Assembly (NCBI GenBank): GCA_028564675.1
Contig: JAOVVO010000029.1
Location: forward strand, 186,001-250,000
DNA from: Onchocerca lupi
Taxonomy: Eukaryota; Nematoda; Chromadorea; Rhabditida; Onchocercidae
DNA length: 64,000 bases
Reading direction: 5' to 3'
The notes under the pieces were generated by a model, which was given only the letters and a program-made list of their open reading frames with translations, did no database searches and was not told where the DNA came from. A program made the translations under genes and the position numbers. Shown here one piece after another: positions 1-10,573 of the stretch (its first letter is position 1; each line of letters opens with the position of its first letter).

Positions 1-763
1 TTCTAATTCAATATGATTGAAGAAGATTGAAGCATTTTAAAAAACTGAAAATTGACTAAATTGGCTGAAGAAGTGAATCAATTTGAAATTGAAATTTGAA
101 ATTGAATTTCTCTTTCTTTCTTCCATTACGCATGCTTTTTTTACTCTCGAAAAATATGCGATGAAAGATTTTTGATATTTGTGATTGGTAATCATTGAGA
201 GTAATTTGCTTGCAAAATTTAATTTTAATTTCCAGCAGTTTTTGAAAATATCACGTATTTTGTTTATTTTATTTTTTCCAAAATATTCCATTAATTTCAA
301 TATAGTTCGAAAATTTGGCATATATTTTCAAAATCTTTAAATTGAATGGAATTAATTACTCATTTTCAGTTCATGTTTTTGTAACCATTCGAGCAGTTGT
401 TGTTTCTGGTGAAGATTCATTCATTTGCTTTCTTGCGACATCTTTGGAGCAGTCTAATTCTTCTTTCATAATAGTCTTCCAATTTTTTATTTTGTCGAGA
501 ATATTGTTTCTACTTTTTATTTTATCTCTTCTTTGAAAAATATAATGGAAATATATATTGAAAAAATGGGAAACAATGCTGCTTAAAAAATAAAAAGAAA
601 AAAAATAGAAAAATATCTTTAAAGAAAAGAATTGATAAATACCGATAAATGAAAATTGAATTCCAAATTTGAAATGAATAAATCAAAATTTTAGAAATTG
701 ATTTAGATGCAATAAAATTAGTACTTAAATTAATATTACATTAACATTGAAAAAATATTAGAT
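1..763. other. Upstream intergenic sequence
   Basis: AT-rich sequence before the phosphatase gene. Short open frames occur on both strands, but they are rich in Phe, Lys and Asn, lack recognisable motifs and look like chance frames. No promoter element can be assigned. No trans-splice acceptor stands out; the bases just before the ATG at 764 read AGAT. Confidence 0.5.
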
Positions 764-3279
764 ATGGCGCAAAAATTAGACTTGGACGATTTAATCTGCA
801 AGTTGTTGAATGTTGGCAGCCCAGGATGTAGTTTGACGAAAAGTGTTAAAGAGCAAGAAATTATGAATTTATGCGCATTAGCTAAGGAGGTTTTCTTGTC
901 GCAAAATTCACTGATTGAAATTGATCCACCAATTCGAATTTGCGGCGATATACATGGCCAATATGCAGGTTAATTGTTTTCGATCCAATTTAATTATGAT
1001 ACATGAGTCAAATGAAATCTTAATTATCTATTAATTGATTGCCTGTATTTTATCAATTTCAGAACTTAAAAAAATTGTTTTTTTTCCCAGCCAAATCACC
1101 ATCAGATCATATTTGTTTTCTGATAAGATTACTGTATAATGCAGTATTTGTAAATACGAAGTTTCATTTCTTTATCAATATGACAATGAATACATTAATC
1201 TTGAATTTCCTTTTAATGATAATGATAATTTCTCTAATGATAGAATTTTTAGTAGAGAAATTATTACGACGATAACGGAGGAATTAAAAATTAGAATTTA
1301 ATTTAATTGTAGATTTACTTCGATTATTTGATCGTGGAGGCTTTCCACCTTTTGTCAATTATTTATTCCTCGGCGATTATGTTGATCGTGGAAGACAAAA
1401 TCTCGAAACCATATCTCTTCTTCTTTGTTACAAAGTATTCGCAATCGATCCATTTCAATGAAAATAAATTTCTTTAATATTTGATCACATAGTTGGCATA
1501 TTTATGATTGCAATTAATGCCATAATGATGACTGTCATAAGATGTTTTGATTCAAAATTTTTGATCGAATAATTTAACTCAGTTTCTTAAATGCAATTAA
1601 CAAAATTTTCGATCGGATAATTTAGCTCAATTTCTTAATTGCAATTAGCAAATTTTCTTGATAATTTTAAGGCAAAATATCCGGAGAATTTTTTCCTACT
1701 TCGTGGTAATCATGAATGTAGTGTTATCAATCGAGTCTATGGCTTCTTCGAAGAATGTAATCGTCGTTATCAAAGTGTACGGTTATGGCAAACATTTCAG
1801 GTTCTCTCAAAACTTTTATTCATTTCATCATTTAAAATTTCATAAATTTGATTTAAATAAATTTAATTTCATTCAACTTTTGACTATTTTTCGAAAATAA
1901 TATAGTACTGTCACTATAATATTGTAACAATTTTGCTTCAGTATTTTTTCTACATAGTGATCATACCTGAGGCATTTGAAGGTGTTGTAATATTTGCAAT
2001 GTATTGCATGAATCATTTTTGTATAATCTAAATTTATGAGGGTCTACGTGAATCCCAAATTTCTTAATGAAGTTTCAGTTTGTTCGACTTACTTCAAATT
2101 TAAGTAATTATCTTGCTTTCCTTTTGTTTTTCAATTTTAATTTTTCAAATTTACCATTTACTTCTAGGAAGTATTCAATGCAATGCCATTTACATGCCTA
2201 ATTGCCGGCAAAATTTTATGCATGCATGGTGGTCTATCACCGCAATTGAAAAGTATCAATCAACTTCGACAGATTACTCGACCTATTGATCCTCCAAATC
2301 CATCCATTCATATCGATTTATTATGGTTTCTATTCCTTAATTATTCCTAATTATTAGTCGGAAAATACATAAAAAGGTTCTCCATATGTTATGCATGCAA
2401 TTTCTAGAATTTGTAAAATTTAAACAAAGTTTGAAATTCATTATTTGAAAATAAATCTATATCGTAAATTCGACGACTTGAATATCGATCGAGTAGCTCT
2501 TACTTCTCTTCAACAGGTATGCTAATAAATAATTGTGTATGAACTCTTACAGGTCGGATCCAGATTCATCTACAAAAGGATGGCAAGCAAACAATCGCGG
2601 ATTATCGTATACGTTTGGTCCTGATGTTGTCATTGAAATGTGTCAAAAATTAGACATAGATTTGATTGCTCGTGCTCATCAAGTTGTTCAAGTAAAATTT
2701 ATTACAAAATTTATTTATTTTTTTTAAAACAAATGATACTTGAATTGTTGCAAAAAAAAACTTTTTTTTTACAAATGGCGAAATTTAAGGATTATCAATT
2801 GTTGATGAAATGAATAGCAATTTAAATTAGCACTAAATATCCAAATATTCCTTTGGTTTAAGATTAATTTAAAATGAATTATCAATTTAACTTGATCAAA
2901 AAAAAAGGATTTTTTCTGCAGGATGGTTACGAATTTTTTGCGAATCGTAAATTGGTAACAATATTTTCTGCTCCTCATTATTGTGGACAATTTGATAATG
3001 CAGCTGCTATGATGAATGTGGATGAATCACTTATTTGCACATTTCAAGTCCTCATTTTTTTTTTTTAATCAAATAATTAAAAATATTTTTAAACTAGGTT
3101 GATTTTGCTTTGAAATGAATCAAATCAGCTCTTCAAATAATTCATACTTGTTAATTTGCTTAAATTTACTTAGTTTTTACGCTATTAATCGTCTTTTATT
3201 CAAATTTCCAATTTCAAAATTTTGTTTCTTTCAGATTCTTCGTCCATCGATGAAACATGGAAAAGTTGTGTCAAAATAA
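764..3279 (+). CDS. PP1-type serine/threonine protein phosphatase catalytic subunit (nematode-divergent)
   Basis: Metal-dependent Ser/Thr phosphatase of the PPP family that hydrolyses phosphoserine and phosphothreonine. Seven exons: 764-968, 1313-1434, 1672-1800, 2168-2325, 2553-2691, 2922-3047, 3235-3279. Phases match throughout and give 307 aa, close to the usual PP1 length. All metal-binding motifs are present: GDIHGQ (61-66), GDYVDRG (89-95), RGNHE (120-124), HGGLS (172-176), and His247 in RAHQ. The C-terminal loop reads SAPHYCGQFDN (267-277) where PP1 enzymes usually have SAPNYCGEFDN, so Asn and Glu are replaced by His and Gln. The acidic tail of canonical PP1 is reduced to a short KHGKVVSK end. 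Nematodes have many such PP1-like paralogues, often germline-expressed; that expression is inferred, not seen. The start is the first ATG before the conserved N-terminal helix. Confidence 0.93.
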
Positions 3280-4985
3280 TATGGAAGAAGAATTATTGAG
3301 TCGCTATTCCTAATATAATATCATCTTTATCTTCTTAACATTTATCTTTAATGAAGAAATTTTGCGATAAAATTTGAAATTTGAAATAATAAGATTACAT
3401 TACTGTGTCCCAAGAAGTGAAGGTTGTAAAAAATAATTTTCTCGAAATTTACAGAAATTTTTCAAAAAAAAAAAAAACCATAATAAACACAAAAATCAGC
3501 AGCAACATTGTTAATCCTTATCATTCGTATCATACTTTTTTTACTTGTTCCATTTCATTAGTATCAGAGTTACTTAGCCTTTTGGTACTTATGTTTTTTG
3601 AAATATTTCCGATTAAAGTCAAGATTTATCACTTTCATCCAATCACAATAAACATGAAATCAACATTCTCATAATCTCTTAATAAACTTTATTTAGCATA
3701 AAAAGATTGCATTAATTTTTTCCTATCATTTTCAATTTTCTTAAACAGTTTCAAAAATGCCAAAATAATTTTGAAAAACTTGTTTCCAAATTTTTTCGGA
3801 ATTTTTTTAAAACTCAAAACAAAAAAATATAAATCAAAACGTATAGATTCAAATATATGGAATCTAGTTCTTTTAAAATAAAGAACGGAATTTGATACAA
3901 TGATATTGATTTTGTCAAATGAAAAATGTAGCATTTAGCTGTTTATTTTGATCACTTTTACCAAATATAAAATATGCATAATTTTGTCTGGTAATAAAAA
4001 TAATAACAATAATATTGAAATGTTGCTGAGATTAAAAGTTCTTTTGATTTAAATAATTTTTATTCTATTTTTAAAAAAAAGAAGGATCGATAAAGTTTAT
4101 TTATTATCATGCATTATTAATGCAAAAAAAAAAAAAATAATAAATTGAATAAATATTTTTCAAGCTTTGTAATTTCATTAATAATTATGTCATTGTAGGA
4201 AGTTGAAATTGAAATTTTTTTACTCTAATTTTAATATTTTCAAATTTCTTAAGCAGTTTCAAACACACAAAATAAGGAATTTTATGCGAATTCTAGCATA
4301 TATTTCTAAATTTTTAATGTATTTAAAATCAATTTTTGATTAATTAATCATCAAAATTTTCAAATACAGTTGCTGATAGAATTTTGTTTTTTCTTCACAA
4401 ATTCACATACATTTTAATAAGACCGGTACATATCATTTATCAACAAAACTTTTCCGTTTTTCAACATCCATCCGAAGATTGCTTCTTAAATTTGAATTAT
4501 CAACAAAATATTAAAATTTTAACTACTTTTTAAATTTCGTTCAATCATTAAGCCAAAAATTTTAATAATGGAAATTTGAGCAATTTGAACTTTCGTACGA
4601 TTCTTAATTTCAAGAAATTAATTCCTATATGAAATATAATATAAAGTAATGTTGGATTTTTATTCAATTTCAATCGAATTTCTAATCAGAGAATCATTGC
4701 TTTGACTTTGAATCTTCTTGCAACACCAGCCTGCGAAACTTCGATTTAATTTAGTGATTAAAATATCAACGATCAATATTTTGCTATTTCATAAATTGAA
4801 AATGAAACCAATATTTTCAAGATTATTTTTCCCCAATTCATTTCTCGCCTTTTTCGTTTTCTTCATACTGTAAAACATTATGAATGCATGATTCATTTTA
4901 ATAAAATTTGTGAAAATATTTTCAAATTTTTAGACCTGTAATTATACAAAAATTAATCAGAAATTTTTGTGTTTAATTAAAATTT
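3280..4985. other. Intergenic region between convergent genes
   Basis: AT-rich DNA with several A/T runs between the 3' ends of the phosphatase and the membrane-protein gene. Short frames near 3405-3674 (+) and 3689-3934 (-) have low-complexity composition and no motif. I see no gene. Confidence 0.5.
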
Positions 4986-7524
4986 TTAACGAAATAGTAA
5001 TACTTTATCCTCCAGCTTCTTGACAGTGCTCAGATCTGACGTTTTGTTGACAGTCACCTCTGCGACATTTTTTACAGTTTGCGAATTGTTTACTTTCACT
5101 GCAAAAATTATTCTGTTATTAGTTAATTTTAATTAGTTATTAGTTAGTCTTTGAATGATCTGTTCATTTTTAGCGTGTTGAAAAATACGACATACCAAGT
5201 TTTGTATTGAAATTAATATCCTGAAATTGGTTGCTTTGTAAAACTTCAAATTATTATTGTTATTCCTATTATTAAAAATTAAATTTTTCTTCCTCTTTAA
5301 AATAAAATTACGTTGTTTTATGCTATCGTTAGACCCTCTGGGATGTTTATCGCATTCTTCTTTTTTTAATCTGAAAAAAATATTAATTCATTAAATTTTG
5401 ACAAAAATTTGAAATTAATTTCTAGATTTGAATATTATATTATTCTTTCTCTTAGATTTTTTTTTAAATTATAATTTTCATAATTAATATTTTTGTTTTA
5501 CCTTTCTTCTCGTCGTTTTCTTCGCTCATCTAAACGTTGCTTTTCGAAATTTAAAATTGAGCGAAGTTTTGCCGGACGTAAATCAACACTACAACTTGCT
5601 GTAAAATTCATTCCTTTTAAAAAGAAAGAAGAAAAGAAGAAAATAAGAATAAAATGCACTAAAAATTAATTTTGATAAATTTAAGTGATATTTCAATTTG
5701 TATTATTAATTCTTCGATTATCATAAGCAAGCGAAAACATTGAAATGATTATTTCTGCGATCATTTTATATCAATAAATCAAAATTAAATACCATTCTTT
5801 TTACTTTTATCATCAAAACTTACAAGGTTCTGATTCAGTGATAATGCCCTTCTCAACGCTTATCAACTTTTTTTGACCATTTATGATTTTTTTCAATAAT
5901 GGACATTTTATTGATATTAGAATTACTGACATAAACTGAAAATTTTTTCTCAGATTTTGAAATAAGTTCATTTTTATTGCTATACATCTTTTATCGAACT
6001 GAAAAGTATGGCTAGTACCGCCAAACTATCAAACTTTTCTGGATCAATCAACAGAATAAAGCAGAAAATAAATTCAATCGATATTGTGATCTTGTTAAAT
6101 AATTTCAAAAATTCTCAATCTTTCTCTAATTGATACTTTTATTTTGAAAAAAAAGAAAAAAAAAAAAGGAAATTTTTTGTTTTCTTTTTAACCTGCCAAT
6201 ATACCGTAAACATGGTGAAATATGCACGCCAATCGTTAGAATGATAATGCATATCAAGTATAACGCAACTAGACCAAAATAATTCAACAAAACCACATAT
6301 TAATTGTATCGAACCAAATAATTTCAAATTTTCTGTAAAATTTCAAAAATTTTTAAAATTATTCCAAAAATTTTAAAATCATTTTCTTTGCTTTTCATCC
6401 TTTTTATCTTCATATTCATACAATATCTGATAAGCAATAATTTATCGATCTGTTTACTTGGCTATAAACTTTATTAGTTTACCTTCATGCTGATTGGAAT
6501 AGAATATTGGAAAAATGGGAATAAATAAAATTAAAGCCATAAGTAGCATAGGCCATGGATTCAAATATTCAACAATACTTACTACCAATGCACTTAATAT
6601 ATAAAGTACAATAATAGTAATCTGAAATTATTAACAAAATAATTGAATAATTTACAATCATTGGGTACAGGTAATCTAATTAGTGGTAATCAGCAAATTA
6701 TTGCCTATTTAAATTAGAATTCCGAGTATTTCCCATGAAGTATGAACTCTTTTGTCTTATTGAAATATGAAACTTCAATCCGGCCCCTTCTCTCTTTTTT
6801 AATTTCATAAAAGAAGATGGTAATTTCACCTGGAAGGAAATGGCCCAGTCAAATAATGTCCAATTGGCTAGCCTATAAATGTGACCGTTAGCAATTCTTT
6901 GGCCAACAACAGTATTATTCAAATATGCTCGAAATCCTGACACAAAAAATTCCTCAGAGTTATATATTAAAACTTTTATCGTATGTCATTCGACAAATCA
7001 GCTGATTTATATGGCCTACAAATGTATTACTAACTCAAAGCATACTTCATTAAACATCCTGAAAGTTTTGGGACTTCAATAGAATCTAGAAAGTTTAGAA
7101 TTCTAGTAAAATTTGGAAATTCTGGAATTCTAATAAATTTAGCTCGCACACAGCAATTTCTACATCATATCAATACTGAAGAATTACTTTCAGGACCTAA
7201 GGTATGATTAATTTAGTGAGTGAAATTGAGAATTCGTTAATTTTTACGGAAAAAAAGTTTACACAATTTTGATAGTAATGGGAAGAATACACTGATTGCT
7301 CTAAAAGTTCTGGAATTTCGATTCGAAACTTCGAAGCATTGGGTGATATCAAGTACAATGATTAGTGATGGAAATTTGTTCTAAATTTTAAGAGCGAAAT
7401 CCAACCAGAGATCCCCAATTTAAGTTGAAATTATTATGCTGAATTATTTGATGATTTGATATATACCTTTCTTCCCATCCGACACTTCCACTCCCTGTGA
7501 TATCGAAATTGGCAAATCAAGCAT
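4986..7524 (-). CDS. Four-helix membrane protein with basic C-terminal tail, unknown function
   Basis: Reconstructed from eight exons: 7524-7467, 6936-6830, 6621-6483, 6332-6193, 5935-5824, 5598-5502, 5370-5312, 5098-4986. Every junction has AG/GT borders and all phases agree, giving 274 aa. Four hydrophobic segments are visible at roughly residues 55-76, 77-97, 106-125 and 135-157; the pair around NPWPMLLMALILFIPIF is the clearest. The tail after about residue 165 is hydrophilic and Arg/Lys/Glu-rich (FEKQRLDERRKRREER), probably a cytoplasmic helix. I do not recognise the family. The topology resembles small four-span nematode membrane proteins, but no tetraspanin CCG signature is seen. The first exon (MLDLPISI...) is supported by its phase and by conservation in the broken copy near 20 kb. 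The last two exons are the least certain. Confidence 0.65.
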
Positions 7525-8687
7525 TGCGTTCGATTCGCAACCCTTTGTTCTATTTTATTTTCAAATAAATTCATAGCATAGATATATATATATATCATTT
7601 ACTGATCCTTTCAAGCAAGAAATTTGCATAAATTTTGAATCAACTTTTCATGCAGATCGAATTATTACTCAAGATTGAGTAAAAATATTATTGCAAGATA
7701 TCGAAGAATTTCTTGATAAATTTGAAAGCAGTAGTATTTGGCCATTAGATATGATTTCCTTGAAATTTCAAAAAAAATTAATAATGCTTCAAATCCAATT
7801 TAAGTCTAAATAACAATTCTAATCAAATTTGTTACTTATTGTTAACTTCGACTCTTCCTTAGATCTCAATTAAGAGCATACAATTGTAAATAGTCATTTT
7901 ATGTTATTCTTGAAGATGAAGAGAAAAAGGAAGAAATGTACTAAGGTTATATTGGATAACTTATAAATACTCATTTATTAAATTTGTTTAACTTTCTAAT
8001 TTGCTTCAAACGTCGAATTTTCGTAGAATGACTAATATTGTGTATACCGATGAATTTCAGTGAGTTGTAAGAAAATCAATTTCGATGATTGTGCTTAGTG
8101 ATTGTCAATTTCAATTGATCGGTCATTACATTTCTCATTTTCGACACTTTCGTCAAAAAATAATATGAAATATAATGAAGCTTCAACGAATCATTTTCGG
8201 CTGTTTTGATATTATTAGTAAATGGAACGATGGAAAACGTAGGGAGATGCAAACATTAGAAAAATTATATTTTTATCTTTGTAAATAGTAAATCTGGTGA
8301 TACAATTGCACCAAAAAGAATATGATGTTAATAGTGAGAATGGTTATTTTTTTATATGTTTCTCGTTGACAGTGCATTTTTGGAATTTTTGATTGAATGC
8401 TTTTCCATTCAACATGAATTATCACTTTGTCAAAATCCTATAAACGTTTTCTTTATCCATTTCTAAAAAAGTATTTTGTTCATATGCTTCCACTTGAACT
8501 TAACCATTCGATCATTTAGATACAGATCTTCCGTGAAATTTGCTTTCCGGCTATTTACCAATAATCTGAAACATTCGATCATATCTTAAAAACACGAAAT
8601 GAACTTCAATTTCTACTGAAATCCATTCGATGATGATTTGTTTTGGAATAATTCCGACAAACTAGAATACTTTCTTATTCATATAAA
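7525..8687. other. Upstream region of the membrane-protein gene
   Basis: Non-coding AT-rich sequence. The part up to about 7690 is repeated near 20,060-20,190 and includes a short TA run (about 7581-7595), so the presumed promoter was copied together with the gene. Nothing recognisable is seen in the rest. Confidence 0.45.
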
Positions 8688-8729
8688 CTAGCTGAACCCA
8701 GCCATGCTCCGCTTGGCCGATCCAGCTAG
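8688..8729. repeat. GC-rich imperfect palindrome (hairpin)
   Basis: CTAGCTG at the left end is answered by CAGCTAG at the right end. The arms, with a few mismatches, close on a loop around TGCTCCGC. It is followed by a second GC-rich stretch to about 8790 with GGCCGGCC and CATGCTTCGC. This composition is foreign to the AT-rich surroundings. The CATGCT(C/T)CGC motif recurs in the viral block near 10,530. Confidence 0.55.
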
Positions 8730-8949
8730 TCTGTGGGGGCCGGCCATGCTTCGCACGTCCAGCTCCAGCCAGTCTATACAAATAAAAGTGTCAATGTTCG
8801 TTTGTTCAAAATTTTAAACGTCCGAAAAGACATTAAGCACGCATCTTATCTATATTAATTCAAAATCTTAGATATTGGGAAGTTCTTAACCATTGCTTTG
8901 AAATTCTGGAACAACGTTGCATTCGAATACGCGCATGTTTTTGAATATT

Positions 8950-9135
8950 TATTATTATTTGTTGTTACTATTATTATTAATTATTAATTGGCAATTAAAT
9001 AATTATTAATTGTTAATTATTAATATTATTATTACCATTATTATTATTTATTATTTACTATCATTTATCACTATTCGTCATTATTTATTATCATTTATTA
9101 TTAATTAATTTATTAATGATTAATTATTATTAGAG
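8950..9135. repeat. ATT/AAT-rich low-complexity repeat
   Basis: Degenerate runs of TTA, TAT and ATT trinucleotides with interspersed TAATTAATT, lying between the palindromic island and the Rep remnants. No coding potential. Confidence 0.7.
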
Positions 9136-9207
9136 AAATGGGAGGAAGGAGATATTAAAAAAATATATGTAATTGAAAAACATTCGGTTTTCTTTTGATG
9201 TCCAGAT

Positions 9208-9590
9208 TCATGTTAGCGTGACTCGTCTGTCGAAGGCCTGCATATCGCATTTCCTTGTTATTTTTGGTTTCCACCAGAATTCCGGCAGCTTGTTGCTTGT
9301 GAATTTTACAAAGCCACCTTTTATCGGGACCATATGTTTTTTTGAGTCCGCTAAATTGAACAGTTCGGCTGCGGACATCCAACCGTAAAAGTCGTCGAGA
9401 ATGACAACTTCTTCTTGGTTGTACGTGTCCCACTACTTGTCCATATTGCTTGTTTTGATGTAGTATGATCTGGACAGCTTTGTGGCGAATGTTGTTTTTC
9501 CAATTCCAGGCTCGCCTATTATGAGGTATAGCTCCGTGGGTTCCGTCCTATCTTCGATAAGATAGTTTTTTAAGGTGATTATTTTGGTGA
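9208..9590 (-). pseudogene. Endogenous CRESS-DNA virus Rep, helicase part (copy A)
   Basis: Remnant of the replication initiator of a circular Rep-encoding ssDNA virus (circovirus/cyclovirus-like). Only the superfamily 3 helicase half is present. Walker A is GEPGIGKTT (near 9490-9519), Walker B is VVILDDFYGW, and motif C is FTSN within VKFTSNKLPEFWW. The frame ends at a TGA at 9208-9210, a plausible natural C-terminus. One in-frame TAG at 9433-9435 replaces a Trp codon that is present in copy B; otherwise the frame is open. Upstream of 9590 the frame continues to 9846 through sequence with no similarity to Rep, so the HUH endonuclease half is missing. Higher GC than the host flanks fits recent or foreign origin. 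Assignment to the CRESS Rep family is firm; the exact virus family is not. Confidence 0.85.
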
Positions 9591-9734
9591 CCTGAATCTT
9601 TCCCCCACCACTACCACAATCACACCGATCTGAATAAAATTTCTTATCCAAATTCACATTTATCCGCCGAACAGCTCCGTCATTAATATGACCCATGGTA
9701 GTGATTGTAGGGGTGGTCGGGGTAAGATTCAGGT
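9582..9734. repeat. Inverted repeat flanking the start of Rep copy A
   Basis: The sequence AAGATTCAGGT with a G-rich lead-in occurs on the minus strand at about 9582-9613 and on the plus strand at about 9702-9734, roughly 80% alike by eye. It forms arms of about 31 bases around a spacer of about 90. It lies at the join between Rep copy A and unrelated sequence, consistent with a rearranged viral intergenic region. Confidence 0.55.
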
Positions 9735-9802
9735 GTCGGTTACTCTTGCTTGGTTGAGGCAGCCTGATTTGGTGGGTTAATTTGTTTGGTTTGGAAATGA
9801 AT

Positions 9803-9820
9803 TGGCGGCGCGAAGCGCCA
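9803..9820. repeat. Small hairpin TGGCG...CGCCA
   Basis: TGGCG and CGCCA flank the loop GCGCGAAG, and GGCGC/GCGCC can pair instead. It resembles the 16-bp palindrome 40 bases further on and may be a second, altered origin stem. Confidence 0.45.
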
Positions 9821-9857
9821 GGGGTTGGTGGGGGCGAAGATCCCACATACGGTTCGT

Positions 9858-9882
9858 TGGCGGAGCTCCGCCATAGTATTAC
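9858..9882. other. CRESS-virus origin-like sequence: palindrome plus nonanucleotide TAGTATTAC
   Basis: A perfect 16-bp palindrome (TGGCGGAGCTCCGCCA, 9858-9873) directly precedes TAGTATTAC (9874-9882). This is the nonanucleotide at the rolling-circle origin of circoviruses and related ssDNA viruses, nicked by Rep between TAGTATT and AC. The usual right arm of the stem is missing. From the nick position onwards the sequence reads as Rep copy B in reverse. Confidence 0.7.
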
Positions 9883-10440
9883 CAGTCATCTAGTATGACT
9901 AATTCTTCTTGGTTATACCCGTCCCACCACTTTTCTGTATTGCTTGTTTTGATATAGAAACTTTTGGACAAATTACAGGCAAAAGTGGTTTTGCCAACGC
10001 CTGGTTCACCTAATATTAAATATAAATCCGTTTGTTGAGCACGGTCTGGAATCATGTTTGATTTTAGTGTTATTATTTTGGTTAAGTTGCGCATTACGAA
10101 TAAGTTATCCTTATCGATAAATTCATTTAGTGTTATTTCGTTTTTGCAATATTTTTTTAATAGGTCAGATTGTTCTTGGCTTTTTCTTTTCCTTGTATTT
10201 TCTTTAGGTCTCTCTCCTATTTCTTCTGTATACTTTCTTTACTGCAATATTTGAAATTTTGAAACGGAGAACCTCTGGCTTGCTCTATATGGCTGCCTCG
10301 AGGTAATTTTGATACAATGGTAGAAAACCTTATCGGCAAGTTGAAGTTGAAGTAACACTTTAAGTGTTGTCGGTTTGTTGTTGGGCAGGTTTCCTTACCA
10401 CCTCCTCGGGAGGTGGTGGTAACGGAAGAAGAGCTGACAG
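9883..10440 (-). pseudogene. Endogenous CRESS-DNA virus Rep, endonuclease and partial helicase (copy B)
   Basis: Second Rep remnant, about 70% identical to copy A over the shared helicase stretch by eye. The 5' part (10440-10217) contains RQHLKCYFNF, which fits HUH motif II with its HLQG degenerated, and NFKYCSKE, the Tyr/Lys motif III of the nicking domain. A frameshift near 10217-10235 then moves the frame. The second frame carries a hydrophilic linker, Walker A (GEPGVGKTT) and Walker B (LVILDDW), and stops abruptly at 9883 where the origin-like sequence begins. Motif C and the C-terminus are absent. HUH motif I is not recognisable. It is therefore inactivated by frameshift and truncation. 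Confidence 0.85.
10395..10422. repeat. Hairpin in the 5' part of Rep copy B
   Basis: TTACCACCTCC is followed after two bases by GGGAGGTGGTGGTAA, giving an almost perfect stem. It falls at the extreme 5' end of the Rep-like frame, where the first HUH motif would be expected, and may mark another rearrangement point. Confidence 0.5.
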
Positions 10441-10527
10441 CCATTTTGCTTCTATTATTAATGTATATTGTTTTCTTTTGGTTATAATGTATGTTACAGT
10501 TATGATCTTGCTCGTCTTCTTCACAGG

Positions 10528-10573
10528 GCGCATGCTTCGCTATAGTATTTTGGTTAGGTTGCGCATTACGAAA
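10528..10573. other. Second origin-like sequence joined to a third Rep fragment (copy C)
   Basis: GCGCATGCTTCGCTATAGTATT ends at 10549 and parallels GCTCCGCCATAGTATT at the first origin. It is followed immediately by TTGGTTAGGTTGCGCATTACGAA (10550-10573), a near-exact repeat of the Rep copy B sequence at about 10078-10101 with one mismatch. The nonanucleotide stops at the nick position here; the final AC is absent. The third Rep fragment is only about 24 bases long. Confidence 0.6.

Noticed and set aside
5161..5312. Read-through extension of the seventh exon of the membrane-protein gene
   Set aside because: The frame stays open to a GTATGT donor near 5208, but the following exon would then begin with TGA; only the donor at 5311 keeps the last exon in frame.
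9173..9433. Open frames on both strands over Rep copy A
   Set aside because: They are out of frame with the helicase motifs (Walker B and FTSN), which are all read in one other minus-strand frame; hence shadows.
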